Assembly (NCBI GenBank): GCA_942491885.1
Contig: CALOCQ010000008.1
Location: 124,001 to 188,000, forward strand
From: CALBPI01 sp942491885
GTDB taxonomy: Bacteria > Pseudomonadota > Gammaproteobacteria > Steroidobacterales > Woeseiaceae
Direction of reading: 5' to 3'
Length of the DNA: 64,000 nt
Positions 26,824-34,385 of the stretch are shown here, one piece after another (position 1 is the first letter of the stretch; each line of letters begins with the position of its first letter). The translations under genes and the position numbers were made by a program. The notes below the pieces were generated by a model that worked only from the letters and a program-made list of their open reading frames with translations, did not search any database and was not told where the DNA came from.

Positions 26824-26868
26824 TGTGTCGCAGCATGGTATGTTGGCGCATGGTGTGTCGGCGCGTGG
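26824..26868. repeat. Tandem repeat, three imperfect 15-base units
   Basis: The units are TGTGTCGCAGCATGG, TATGTTGGCGCATGG and TGTGTCGGCGCGTGG, laid head to tail directly after the glnS stop in the gap between convergent genes. No hairpin followed by a T-run is present, so it is not an obvious terminator. Confidence 0.7.
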
Positions 26869-26893
26869 CACTCGATGTAAGCAGATCCGGGTT

Positions 26894-27640
26894 TCAGATG
26901 TTTTGCGGGATTTTGTCGCGCCGCCGCCAGCTGCGCGCCAGATAAAGAAACGGCGTGTCGATCAGTGCGATGGCAAACTTGAACAGATACTTCGCCATGC
27001 CCAGCATCAACGCCGTCGTCAGGTCGACCACGCCCCACCAGACGACGAGCGAGTAGATTGCCGTATCAACCAGCTGTGAGGTCAGCGTTGAGACGTTGTT
27101 CCTCAGCCACAACATGCGGCCTTGCGTGCGTTCGCGAATGCGGTGGAATACGAGGACATCCAGCCGTTGGCTGATCAGGTAGGCGAGCAGCGAGCCGGCG
27201 ACAAAGCGCGGCGAAAAATCGACCAGCGTCCTGAACGCATCGTGAACGCTGTTGGCAAACATTGCGTTTTTCGGGTTGGTACTCGGCTGAAACATCACGC
27301 CGAGACTTAGCATCATCAAAACGATAACGCTGACGACGAAGCCGAGCATAACCGCCTGATTCGCCTTTTCGCGACCGTGATTCTCACTCAGGACATCGGT
27401 GGCGAAAAAGATGCTCGAGTAGAAAATCACGCCGAGGCTGGTTTCGAGCCCGAAGATCACTGTCAGCTTCGGGCCCTGCAGATTAGCGAGAATGATCGCC
27501 GTCGCGATCGCGACCTGCAGACCGGCGACACCAAAGAACCGGTACAAAACCAGCGTGAAGCCGAGGTCGAGTAACAACGTGCACAGCCACAGAAGTTCTT
27601 GCTGCTGCGCGAAAAAATCGACAATAGCCTGACTGAACAC
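26894..27640 (-). CDS. yhhQ: Queuosine precursor transporter YhhQ (VUT family)
   Basis: This is a membrane protein of 248 residues with about six helices. The family motifs ANLQGPKLTVIFG and FFATDVLSENHGREKANQAV are present, as is the C-terminal KYLFKFAIALIDTPFLYLA. Relatives import 7-cyano-7-deazaguanine or related queuosine precursors, or serve as QueT-like transporters. The start is GTG at 27640 with GGAGGG six bases upstream. It stands alone between glnS and the acyl-CoA dehydrogenase genes. Confidence 0.88.
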   Translation of the reverse strand: MFSQAIVDFFAQQQELLWLCTLLLDLGFTLVLYRFFGVAGLQVAIATAIILANLQGPKLTVIFGLETSLGVIFYSSIFFATDVLSENHGREKANQAVMLGFVVSVIVLMMLSLGVMFQPSTNPKNAMFANSVHDAFRTLVDFSPRFVAGSLLAYLISQRLDVLVFHRIRERTQGRMLWLRNNVSTLTSQLVDTAIYSLVVWWGVVDLTTALMLGMAKYLFKFAIALIDTPFLYLARSWRRRDKIPQNI

Positions 27641-27702
27641 CGCAACCCTCCGGGCGATTTATCCTGTGAAGTCGCCCGTTGGGTTGGCGATGCGCTTGCT
27701 GC

Positions 27703-28833
27703 CTAGCCTAGCGGATAATGATCCAGATGATAGTCGGCGTTGCCGAACAGCGTGTCGATCATCGTTAGTCGCTTGAAGTAATGCGCAACATCGAGTTCCC
27801 AGGTAACGCCCATACCGCCGTGTAATTGCACAGCCTCTTCGCCGAGCTTGCGACCTTCGGTGCCGACCTGGATCTTCAACGCCCGAACAGCCGCATCGGC
27901 CGTCTGCGCGTCGTCGCCATCGACAATCATGACCGCGTGCAACAACAGCGAACGGGTTTGCTCGTAGATAACGAACATGTCCACCATACGGTGTTGCAGT
28001 GCCTGGAAGCTGGCAATGGGTTTGCCGAACTGCACTCTCGATTTCGTGTATTCAAGCGTCTTGTAATTCAACGCCTGCATGATCCCGACGGCCTCTGCAC
28101 TTACCGCGATGATTGCGTCGTTGATGACTGCCTGCAGCGTAGCGAGACCGTTGCCGGCTTCACCAAGCAACTGCGCGGCGGGCACGCGCACGTTTTCGAA
28201 CGTGATTTCAGCAGCCTGACGCGCGTCTACGGTGGGGTATTGCTTGCGCGCAATACCGTCACTCGCCGCATCGACAACAAACAATGAAATGCCTGCCGTG
28301 TCCTTGCGATCACCACTTGTGCGTGTCGACACGACCAGCGTGTCGGCCGCGCCGCCATTGAGAACAACCGTTTTGCGGCCGTTCAGAATATAGTCGTCGC
28401 CGTCCTGCTTTGCTTCCAGCAACACGTCGTTGATATCGAACCGGCTTTGCGGTTCGACATAGGCGAGCGCTGCCTGCTTACTGCCTTCAATGATGTCGTT
28501 CATCCACGTCGCTTTCTGTTCGGCACTCGCCAAACGCTTCAGAACACCACCGGCCATGACGATGCACGGCAGGTAGGGTTCAACAACCAGCCCTTTGCCG
28601 AATTGCTCCATCAGCAACATCATTTCGACAGCGCCACCATCGAGACCGCCGTCGTCCTCCGCGAAAGGAACCGCCGTCCAGCCGAGCTCGGCAAATTCAC
28701 GCCAGAGGTCCGCGCTGAAACCGGCGTCGGTTGCTGCGTTCTTTTGACGCAGGTCGAAGCTGTAGTCGTTTTGAATAAAGCGCGCCACGCTGTCTTGCAG
28801 CATGGTCTGGTCTTCGTTGATCGAAAAATCCAT
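27703..28833 (-). CDS. Acyl-CoA dehydrogenase, short subunit type
   Basis: The 376-residue flavoprotein has the ACAD order: N-terminal helical domain (MDFSINEDQTMLQDSV), middle beta-domain (FENVRVPAAQLLGEAGNGL) and C-terminal helical domain (LEYTKSRVQFGKPIASFQ). The tail lacks the usual YGG(S/T)NEIQ end and reads DTLFGNADYHLDHYP, as in the partner chain of heteromeric ACADs described for steroid side-chain FadE enzymes. Its start lies 17 bases after the stop of the 400-residue ACAD gene. Together they may form an alpha2-beta2 enzyme, which is inference. The acyl substrate is unknown. Confidence 0.88.
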   Translation of the reverse strand: MDFSINEDQTMLQDSVARFIQNDYSFDLRQKNAATDAGFSADLWREFAELGWTAVPFAEDDGGLDGGAVEMMLLMEQFGKGLVVEPYLPCIVMAGGVLKRLASAEQKATWMNDIIEGSKQAALAYVEPQSRFDINDVLLEAKQDGDDYILNGRKTVVLNGGAADTLVVSTRTSGDRKDTAGISLFVVDAASDGIARKQYPTVDARQAAEITFENVRVPAAQLLGEAGNGLATLQAVINDAIIAVSAEAVGIMQALNYKTLEYTKSRVQFGKPIASFQALQHRMVDMFVIYEQTRSLLLHAVMIVDGDDAQTADAAVRALKIQVGTEGRKLGEEAVQLHGGMGVTWELDVAHYFKRLTMIDTLFGNADYHLDHYPLG

Positions 28834-28850
28834 GGTTACTCCCGTCCCGC

Positions 28851-30053
28851 CTACAGGCCGAGCACGTGCTTGGCAATAATGTTTTTCTGAATCTCGTTCG
28901 AGCCGCCGTAGATCGACGCTTTGCGATAGTTGAAATAACGCAATGCCGTTGTTGGCTCGGTTGAATCGACCACGATCTGCTCGTCGGTCGCATCGAGGCT
29001 GAACTGGTCCGGCACGAACGGCATGGCATAGTAGCCGGCGGCCTCGACGTATAATGCGTCGAGTTGCTGTTGCATCTCGGTGCCCTTGATCTTGAGAATC
29101 GAACTCTCCGGTCCGGGTGCCTTACCCGTCGCCACCGCAGCGAGTGTGCGCAGGTCTGTATACTCCAGCGCTTTGAGCGCGACTTCGGTTGCGACCAGTT
29201 TGGCGCGAAATGACGCCTGCCCGATCAGCGGGTCGGCGCCGTGCTGCGAGCCGTTGGCCATCTCTTTGAGTCGTGCCAGGCGATACTTGGAGCGCGCGAC
29301 GCCCGCGATGTTGGTGCGTTCGTGTTGCAACAATACCTTGCCGTAGGTCCAGCCATGGCCTTCCTTGCCGACCAGGTTGCCAACCGGCACACGCACGTCT
29401 TCGAAGTGAACCTCGTTGACTTCGTGGCCACCCTCAATGGTGATGATCGGTCGGACGCTGATGCCGGGCGTGTTCATGTCGCACAAGATAAAGCTGATGC
29501 CTTCCTGGCGGCGTGCAACATCGCTGTTGGTGCGCACCAGACAGAAAATCCAGTCCGCGTGCTGGCCGAGTGTGGTCCAGGTCTTGGTACCGTTTACAAC
29601 GAAATGATCGCCGTCGCGCACCGCACTGGTTTTCAGTGACGCAAGGTCGGAGCCTGCGCCCGGCTCGGAATAACCCTGACACCACCAGACGTTGCTCTGC
29701 AGAATGTCGGGCAGGAAGCGTTGTTTTTGTTCTTCGCTACCGTACGAATAGATAACCGGCCCGACCATGTTGATCCCGAACGGGACAACGTCAGGCGCGT
29801 TGGCTTCGGCGAGCTCGGTCGCGAAAATGTATTTCTGCACCGCAGTCCAGCCGGTACCGCCGTACTCGACCGGCCAGTTGACCCCCATGTAGCCCTGCTC
29901 GAATAGCGTTTTTTGCCACCGGATGAAGTCGTCTTTGCCGAGACGAATGCCGCGGCTCATTTTTTCGCGGATGTCGGAAGGATATTTGTCCTTCAGAAAA
30001 AGTCGTACCTCATCGCGAAACGCGATTTCCTCTGCGCTGAAATCAAGATTCAT
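28851..30053 (-). CDS. Acyl-CoA dehydrogenase, long subunit type
   Basis: The 400-residue ACAD begins MNLDFSAEEIAFRDEV and ends with YGGSNEIQKNIIAKHVLGL, which holds the conserved FAD- and adenine-contacting residues. The QGYSEPGAGSDLAS segment contacts FAD. It oxidises an acyl-CoA to the 2-enoyl-CoA and passes electrons to ETF; ETF-QO is in this window at 53255-54907. It is the first gene of a two-gene operon whose promoter I place at 30164-30192. The pairing with the shorter subunit suggests a heteromeric enzyme for bulky or branched acyl-CoA, but nothing in the sequence fixes this. Confidence 0.9.
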   Translation of the reverse strand: MNLDFSAEEIAFRDEVRLFLKDKYPSDIREKMSRGIRLGKDDFIRWQKTLFEQGYMGVNWPVEYGGTGWTAVQKYIFATELAEANAPDVVPFGINMVGPVIYSYGSEEQKQRFLPDILQSNVWWCQGYSEPGAGSDLASLKTSAVRDGDHFVVNGTKTWTTLGQHADWIFCLVRTNSDVARRQEGISFILCDMNTPGISVRPIITIEGGHEVNEVHFEDVRVPVGNLVGKEGHGWTYGKVLLQHERTNIAGVARSKYRLARLKEMANGSQHGADPLIGQASFRAKLVATEVALKALEYTDLRTLAAVATGKAPGPESSILKIKGTEMQQQLDALYVEAAGYYAMPFVPDQFSLDATDEQIVVDSTEPTTALRYFNYRKASIYGGSNEIQKNIIAKHVLGL

Positions 30054-30163
30054 GCTGTCGGATCCTCGGGGTCAGGGAGGCTATTGAGCCGTAAGGCGGT
30101 CGGCGATGCGGCGTTTTACCTGCTCAGGGTGCGCCGATAGAGGGCGCGAAATAACTGCGTGGC

Positions 30164-30192
30164 AGTATAGCGACGCATGTTGCAACGCACAA
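30164..30192 (-). promoter_or_regulatory. Sigma-70 promoter of the acyl-CoA dehydrogenase pair
   Basis: On the minus strand TTGTGC (30187-30192) and TATACT (30164-30169) are separated by exactly 17 bases, the best promoter in the window. An eight-base palindrome GTTGCAAC (30179-30186) sits in the spacer, where a repressor could bind. The start codon is about 110 bases further on. Confidence 0.65.
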
Positions 30193-30319
30193 GATGGACA
30201 AAATACGCATTGCAAAGCGAAAAACGGCGTTGACGACCCCGCGTACAGGTTGCGTAAAAGTTTTGGCCCGGGTTGTAGCCGAGTCAGCGCGAAACCGCGG
30301 CAATCAGTGTTCGACACGC

Positions 30320-30325
30320 TATAAT
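30320..30325 (+). promoter_or_regulatory. Perfect -10 box (TATAAT) before moaA
   Basis: TATAAT lies 40 bases before the moaA ATG and no other plus-strand gene is nearby. There is no convincing -35 at 16-18 bases, so activation by a regulator is possible. Confidence 0.5.
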
Positions 30326-30365
30326 TGGCGATTATTTGAACAATGCGCCTGGCGCCACCGGAAAC

Positions 30366-31409
30366 ATGCAAGCAACGACAACGACATCCTCTGACCAACT
30401 GCCACTGGATACGCGCGGCAGGGGCCTGCGCGATTTGCGTATTTCGGTAATTGACCGTTGCAATTTCCGCTGCCCGTATTGCATGCCGGAAAGTCAGTAC
30501 ACGGACGACTACCAATTTCTGAAACGCGCGCAACGCTTGAGTGTCGATGAGATCTTGCGGGTCGCGCAGGTCGCCGTCAGTCTCGGCGTTACCAAACTGC
30601 GCCTCACCGGCGGCGAGCCGTTGCTGGTTAAGGAGCTGCCGCGCTTGATTCAATCGCTGGCCGAAATTGAAACGGTCGAAGACCTGGCGATGACCACCAA
30701 CGGCATGCTGCTGGAGCCGATGGCCGAGGGGCTGCGCGAGGCCGGGCTGCATCGCATTACGCTGAGTCTCGATAGCATCGACAGCGATGTGTTTGCGCGC
30801 ATGAGTGGCGGACGCGGTGATCTGGACCGCGTGCTTGCAGGCATCAGTGCCGCCGAGGCCGCCGGTTTCGAGGAACTCAAGATCAATGCGGTGGTGCAGC
30901 GCGGCGTAAACGATGACGGCGTGCTGGATTTGCTGGAACACTTCCGCGGCAGCGGGCACGTCGTTCGTCTGATCGAGTACATGGACGTTGGCAACCGCAA
31001 CGGCTGGAAGCGCGACGAGGTTGTGCCGTCGGCCGAATTGCTGGCGCGTATTCAATCGCGCTGGCCGGTCTCGGCACTCGCGCAAAACTATCGCGGCGAA
31101 GTGGCGCGCCGTTATCGCTACGACGATGGCGGTGGTGAGATCGGCTTTATATCCTCTGTGACCGCGCCGTTTTGCGGCAGTTGCCACCGCGCGCGCCTGG
31201 CGGCGGACGGCACTTTATACACTTGCCTGTTTGCTTCTCAGGGCACGCGCTTGCTGGAGCCATTGCGCCGCGGCGGCACCGACGATGAGCTGCGAGCGAT
31301 CATGCGACGCGTCTGGCAGGCGCGCGATGACCGCTACAGCGAGGCGAGGGCGGACTCGGACAGCGCCACGATTGAACGCAAGGTCGAAATGTATCGGGTA
31401 GGGGGCTGA
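30366..31409 (+). CDS. moaA: GTP 3',8-cyclase MoaA
   Basis: This radical-SAM enzyme of 347 residues has CNFRCPYC for the SAM-binding [4Fe-4S] cluster, LRLTGGEPLL as the GGEP motif, and a second cluster site APFCGSCHRARLAADG...C near the C-terminus. It ends in Gly-Gly as MoaA proteins do. It converts GTP to 3',8-cyclo-7,8-dihydro-GTP, the first step of molybdopterin synthesis. I start at ATG 30366 (MQATTTTSSDQLP); a TTG at 30336 is less likely. moaC follows after one base, and the operon continues to moaE. Confidence 0.97.
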   Translation: MQATTTTSSDQLPLDTRGRGLRDLRISVIDRCNFRCPYCMPESQYTDDYQFLKRAQRLSVDEILRVAQVAVSLGVTKLRLTGGEPLLVKELPRLIQSLAEIETVEDLAMTTNGMLLEPMAEGLREAGLHRITLSLDSIDSDVFARMSGGRGDLDRVLAGISAAEAAGFEELKINAVVQRGVNDDGVLDLLEHFRGSGHVVRLIEYMDVGNRNGWKRDEVVPSAELLARIQSRWPVSALAQNYRGEVARRYRYDDGGGEIGFISSVTAPFCGSCHRARLAADGTLYTCLFASQGTRLLEPLRRGGTDDELRAIMRRVWQARDDRYSEARADSDSATIERKVEMYRVGG

Positions 31410-31410
31410 G

Positions 31411-31899
31411 ATGGCTGACGACAAACTCTCGCATGTGACCGCGGATGGCCGCCCGACCATGGTGGATGTCACCGACAAGACGGCGACGTCGCGCGACGCG
31501 CTCGCGCAGTCGACCGTCTACCTGCCACCGCCGGTACTCGCCGCGCTGCGTGATGGCGAGTTGATGACGCGCAAGGGGCCGGTATTCAGCACCGCTGTCA
31601 TTGCCGGCGTCATGGCCGCAAAGAAGACCCATGAACTCATCCCGTTCTGCCACCCGCTTGGCCTGACCGGTTGCGATATCGATATCGAGGTCGTTGGTGA
31701 CTGCGCGGAGATCCGCTGTCGCTGTCGGGTTAATCACCGCACCGGCGTGGAGATGGAAGCGTTGACCGGCGCGAGCGTCGCGGCGTTGACCATCTATGAC
31801 ATGTGCAAGGCGCTGTCGCATGACATCGAAATCCGCAGCACACGGCTGGTCGAGAAACACGGCGGTAAAAAGGACTACGCGCGTGACGATGCCAGTTGA
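31411..31899 (+). CDS. moaC: Cyclic pyranopterin monophosphate synthase MoaC
   Basis: The 162-residue enzyme has the conserved blocks MVDVTDKTATSRDA, KKTHELIPFCHPL, and TGVEMEALTGASVAALTIYD with the catalytic Lys region further on (RLVEKHGGK). It works with MoaA to form cyclic pyranopterin monophosphate. The start follows the moaA stop by one base and its 3' end overlaps the mobA start by 11 bases, so the two are translationally coupled. Confidence 0.97.
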   Translation: MADDKLSHVTADGRPTMVDVTDKTATSRDALAQSTVYLPPPVLAALRDGELMTRKGPVFSTAVIAGVMAAKKTHELIPFCHPLGLTGCDIDIEVVGDCAEIRCRCRVNHRTGVEMEALTGASVAALTIYDMCKALSHDIEIRSTRLVEKHGGKKDYARDDAS

Positions 31900-32494
31900 G
31901 CAATTTGCGCTCTTGCTGGCGGGTGGGCGCAGCCTGCGCATGGGCCGCGATAAGGCCGAAGTGCTCGTCGATGGCCAGACATTACTGGCGCGAACCGCGG
32001 CTCTGGCGCAACCGCAAGTTGCACATATTTATGTATCGGTCCGCGATGCGGCGGCCGTGACCGGCACCCGTGCGCAATTCTCAAGCATCAGCGATGCGGC
32101 GGTCGGTGAAGGACCGCTGGCAGGCATTCTCGCGGCGTTGGAGTACGCGCCGCAAGCCGACTGGCTTGTGCTCGCCTGCGATTTACCGCGTCTCGATGCG
32201 GCAACACTCGCGACATTGTCGTCGGTGGCGCAAGCGGACCGGGATAGCGCGGCGATTGCCATTCGCAGTGAGCGTGACGGCTTGCCGGAGCCGATGTGCG
32301 CGATCTGGCGCGCGCCGATGATCGCGCACATTCGCGATGCTTTCGCGAACCAGCGCTACTGTGCACGCAAATGCCTGATACTCGCCGACGCCCGATTGCT
32401 GGATCCCGTGACGCCGGGCGCGCTCGCGAATATGAATACCGAAGATGATCTGATCAAGATCGTCGACGCCATGCCCGGGGAGACGCTTGCATGA
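31889..32494 (+). CDS. mobA: Molybdenum cofactor guanylyltransferase MobA
   Basis: The nucleotidyltransferase signature LLLAGGRSLRMGRDKAEV is at the N-terminus, followed by GEGPLAGILAALEYAP and the metal-binding LACDLPRLD. It joins GMP to molybdopterin to make the bis-MGD form used by DMSO-reductase-type enzymes. It is 201 residues from ATG 31889, inside the end of moaC. Placement between moaC and moaD is uncommon but plausible. A second, MocA-like enzyme at 33172-33789 would make the cytidine form, so the two have separate clients. Confidence 0.9.
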   Translation: MPVEQFALLLAGGRSLRMGRDKAEVLVDGQTLLARTAALAQPQVAHIYVSVRDAAAVTGTRAQFSSISDAAVGEGPLAGILAALEYAPQADWLVLACDLPRLDAATLATLSSVAQADRDSAAIAIRSERDGLPEPMCAIWRAPMIAHIRDAFANQRYCARKCLILADARLLDPVTPGALANMNTEDDLIKIVDAMPGETLA

Positions 32495-32733
32495 GGCAAA
32501 TAACGGTGAGCTATTTTGCGCTGTTTCGCGAGCGGGCCGGCTGTGCGCAGGAGCAGGTGACGACCGACGCCGGCGACGTTCTGGCGTTGTTCCATGAGTT
32601 GCGCTCGCGACACGGCACCGACGATCCGCGTGGCCATTGCAAAGTGGCGATAAACGATACGATGGCGGATTGGGACAGTGCGATTGACGCGGGCGATCAC
32701 GTGTTGTTTTTCCCGCCGGTTGCCGGGGGCTGA
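32491..32733 (+). CDS. moaD: Molybdopterin synthase small subunit MoaD
   Basis: This ubiquitin-fold protein of 80 residues ends in PPVAGG; the C-terminal Gly-Gly is adenylated and thiocarboxylated to donate sulfur to molybdopterin. FALFRERAG and INDTMADWDSAIDAGDHV are typical. Its ATG overlaps the mobA stop (ATGA) and moaE starts four bases after its stop. Confidence 0.95.
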   Translation: MRQITVSYFALFRERAGCAQEQVTTDAGDVLALFHELRSRHGTDDPRGHCKVAINDTMADWDSAIDAGDHVLFFPPVAGG

Positions 32734-32737
32734 GTTG

Positions 32738-33175
32738 ATGCAAGTGCAGATAGTGGATACGCCGATTGATGTCGATGGCTTACGTCGCGGCATGTTTAAT
32801 CACTCAGCAGGCGCGCTGGTGACTTTCGAGGGCTGGATTCGTGATCACAACGAAGGCCGGGTTGTCGAGGCGCTGGAATATGAGGTCTACACGCCGTTGG
32901 CGATTTCCGAAGGTGAGCGGATTTTGCGCGAGACGGCGGCGGAGATCCCTATTCTGGCTGCGCATGCGGTACACCGCGCCGGTCGACTTGAGCTTGGCGG
33001 TTGCGCCGTATGGGTCGGTGTCGTGTCGCCGCATCGCGATGAGGCATTTCGTGCTTGCCGGCGCATTATCGACGAGGTCAAGGTGCGTCTGCCAATCTGG
33101 AAAAAAGAGTTCTACGCCGAGGGGGATTCCGGCTGGGTTAACTGCGAGCGCTGCGCGAGCCACGCGCACGGCTAG
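32738..33175 (+). CDS. moaE: Molybdopterin synthase catalytic subunit MoaE
   Basis: The 145-residue protein carries GALVTFEGWIRDHNEG, ALEYEVYTPLA, AVHRAGRLELGG and the catalytic-lysine block LPIWKKEFYAEG. With MoaD it converts cyclic pyranopterin monophosphate to molybdopterin. It is the last gene of the moa operon and its stop shares the CTAG palindrome with the convergent MocA-like gene. Confidence 0.96.
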   Translation: MQVQIVDTPIDVDGLRRGMFNHSAGALVTFEGWIRDHNEGRVVEALEYEVYTPLAISEGERILRETAAEIPILAAHAVHRAGRLELGGCAVWVGVVSPHRDEAFRACRRIIDEVKVRLPIWKKEFYAEGDSGWVNCERCASHAHG

Positions 33176-33789
33176 TCATGCGCGCGGCGTGTGGCGAGGT
33201 GTTGCTCGGCGTGGGCCAGATCCTGCTGTGTATCGACATCGAACGCGGCACGTTGCATGGCTGACGACACCACGAGTTCGTCCGACGTAATGATGTGTTT
33301 CGCGCCGTTGCGCGCATCCAATGCCTGTAGCGCGCTAAACACGCGGCGCGGAAAAATAACCGGCGCGCCAACGTTGTTGTCGAAGCTTGCGGCCACGATG
33401 TGCGTTTGCCGTGTTTGCCACACATCGCGCAATGCGCTCAGATCGCGGGACCTCAGCAAGACCTGATCGGCATGCCAGACCAGCACGCCGGTACAATCCG
33501 ACGGTAAGGCGCGGATGCCCGCGCCGATACTGCTGCCAGGACCTTCTCGCCAGTCACGATTGATCACGAACGCAGTGCCGATAGACGTTAGCGCCGGCAG
33601 GACTTGCGCAAGGTGAGCGCCGGCGACGACCAGCCTGCGCCTCTCGGTAACCGAGCGCGCGAGCGAGTCGGCCCGTTGCAGCAGACTCTTGCCGGCAAGC
33701 ATGGCCAGTTGTTTGGGACTGCCGAAACGCCGCGCCTCGCCGGCGGCGAGGATCAGGCTGTAGAGATTAGCGTCGCGCTGTTTGTCCAT
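33172..33789 (-). CDS. MocA-like molybdenum cofactor cytidylyltransferase
   Basis: The 205-residue NTP transferase has LILAAGEARRFGSPKQL at the N-terminus, EGPGSSIGAGIRAL, and HADQVLLRSRDL in the metal-site position, as in the MocA/PucB family. MocA joins CMP to molybdopterin for xanthine-dehydrogenase-type enzymes. The start at 33789 (MDKQRDANLYSLIL) avoids 31 extra residues of leader. It faces the moa operon, and XdhC at 17586-18635 would act downstream of it. The client enzyme lies outside the window. Confidence 0.85.
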   Translation of the reverse strand: MDKQRDANLYSLILAAGEARRFGSPKQLAMLAGKSLLQRADSLARSVTERRRLVVAGAHLAQVLPALTSIGTAFVINRDWREGPGSSIGAGIRALPSDCTGVLVWHADQVLLRSRDLSALRDVWQTRQTHIVAASFDNNVGAPVIFPRRVFSALQALDARNGAKHIITSDELVVSSAMQRAAFDVDTQQDLAHAEQHLATRRAHD

Positions 33790-33917
33790 GCCGTCATGAT
33801 AGCGTGCGTACTGCGCGAAGGTTAATTCGTTCAGCGGTCGCTTTGTGATCCAGACAAAGTTGTTTAAGGTGTTGTAATGCATCGATCGGTGCGTAGTTGG
33901 AACAAGGTCGGGATTCG

Positions 33918-34385
33918 GTGATCACAATAGCGACGATTGCAGATGCGCAAGCTCTGGTGGGCGACGAAATAGGGGTGTCATCGTGGTACACGGTGAGCCA
34001 GCAGAAGATTGACTTGTTTGCCGAGGCGACCGGTGATGACCAGTGGATTCATACTGACCCTGAGCGCGCAGCACGCGAAATGCCCGGCGGTAAGACGATC
34101 GCTCACGGCTATATGACGCTGGCATTGATTCCGAAACTTACCAGCGAGTTTGTGCAGTTCGAGGGTTTGCAGCGCACGATAAACTTCGGCTGCAACAAGG
34201 TGCGCTTCAGCGCGATGGTGTGCAGCGGCGACCGCGTGCGTATCCGTACGACCGTTGAGATGGCGCGCCAGCGCGCCGGCGCGTTGTATCTCGTCAGTGC
34301 GCATCGCATTGAGGTGGAAGGCCAGCGCAAGCCCGCGTGTACCGCCGACAGCATCGGTCTGTACTTTCTTTCGGCTATTGGTTGA
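33918..34385 (+). CDS. MaoC-family (R)-specific enoyl-CoA hydratase
   Basis: This hot-dog-fold protein of 155 residues carries the hydratase-2 motif FAEATGDDQWIHTDPERA with the catalytic Asp and His, followed by TIAHGYMTLALIPKL. It hydrates 2-enoyl-CoA to (R)-3-hydroxyacyl-CoA. The start is uncertain: GTG 33918 gives MITIATIADAQAL, and a TTG at 33897 adds seven residues. It overlaps the convergent IMPase-like gene by 11 bases. Context does not show whether it serves beta-oxidation or polyester precursors. Confidence 0.88.
   Translation: MITIATIADAQALVGDEIGVSSWYTVSQQKIDLFAEATGDDQWIHTDPERAAREMPGGKTIAHGYMTLALIPKLTSEFVQFEGLQRTINFGCNKVRFSAMVCSGDRVRIRTTVEMARQRAGALYLVSAHRIEVEGQRKPACTADSIGLYFLSAIG

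Larger units (their letters stand above)
30054..30365. other. Divergent intergenic region, acyl-CoA dehydrogenase / moaA
   Basis: This 312-base gap holds the minus-strand promoter at 30164-30192 and the plus-strand -10 at 30320-30325. It also holds GCATTGCAAAGC near 30209-30220, which resembles the GTTGCAAC palindrome in the promoter spacer. I see no structured molybdenum-cofactor riboswitch and no open reading frame with coding character. Confidence 0.5.

Noticed and set aside
30054..30365. Molybdenum-cofactor riboswitch before moaA
   Set aside because: No extended stem structure of that type could be traced; only promoter-like elements are visible.
30081..31187. 368-residue minus-strand frame opposite moaA
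   Set aside because: It is antisense to a certain moaA, has no recognisable domain and no ribosome site.
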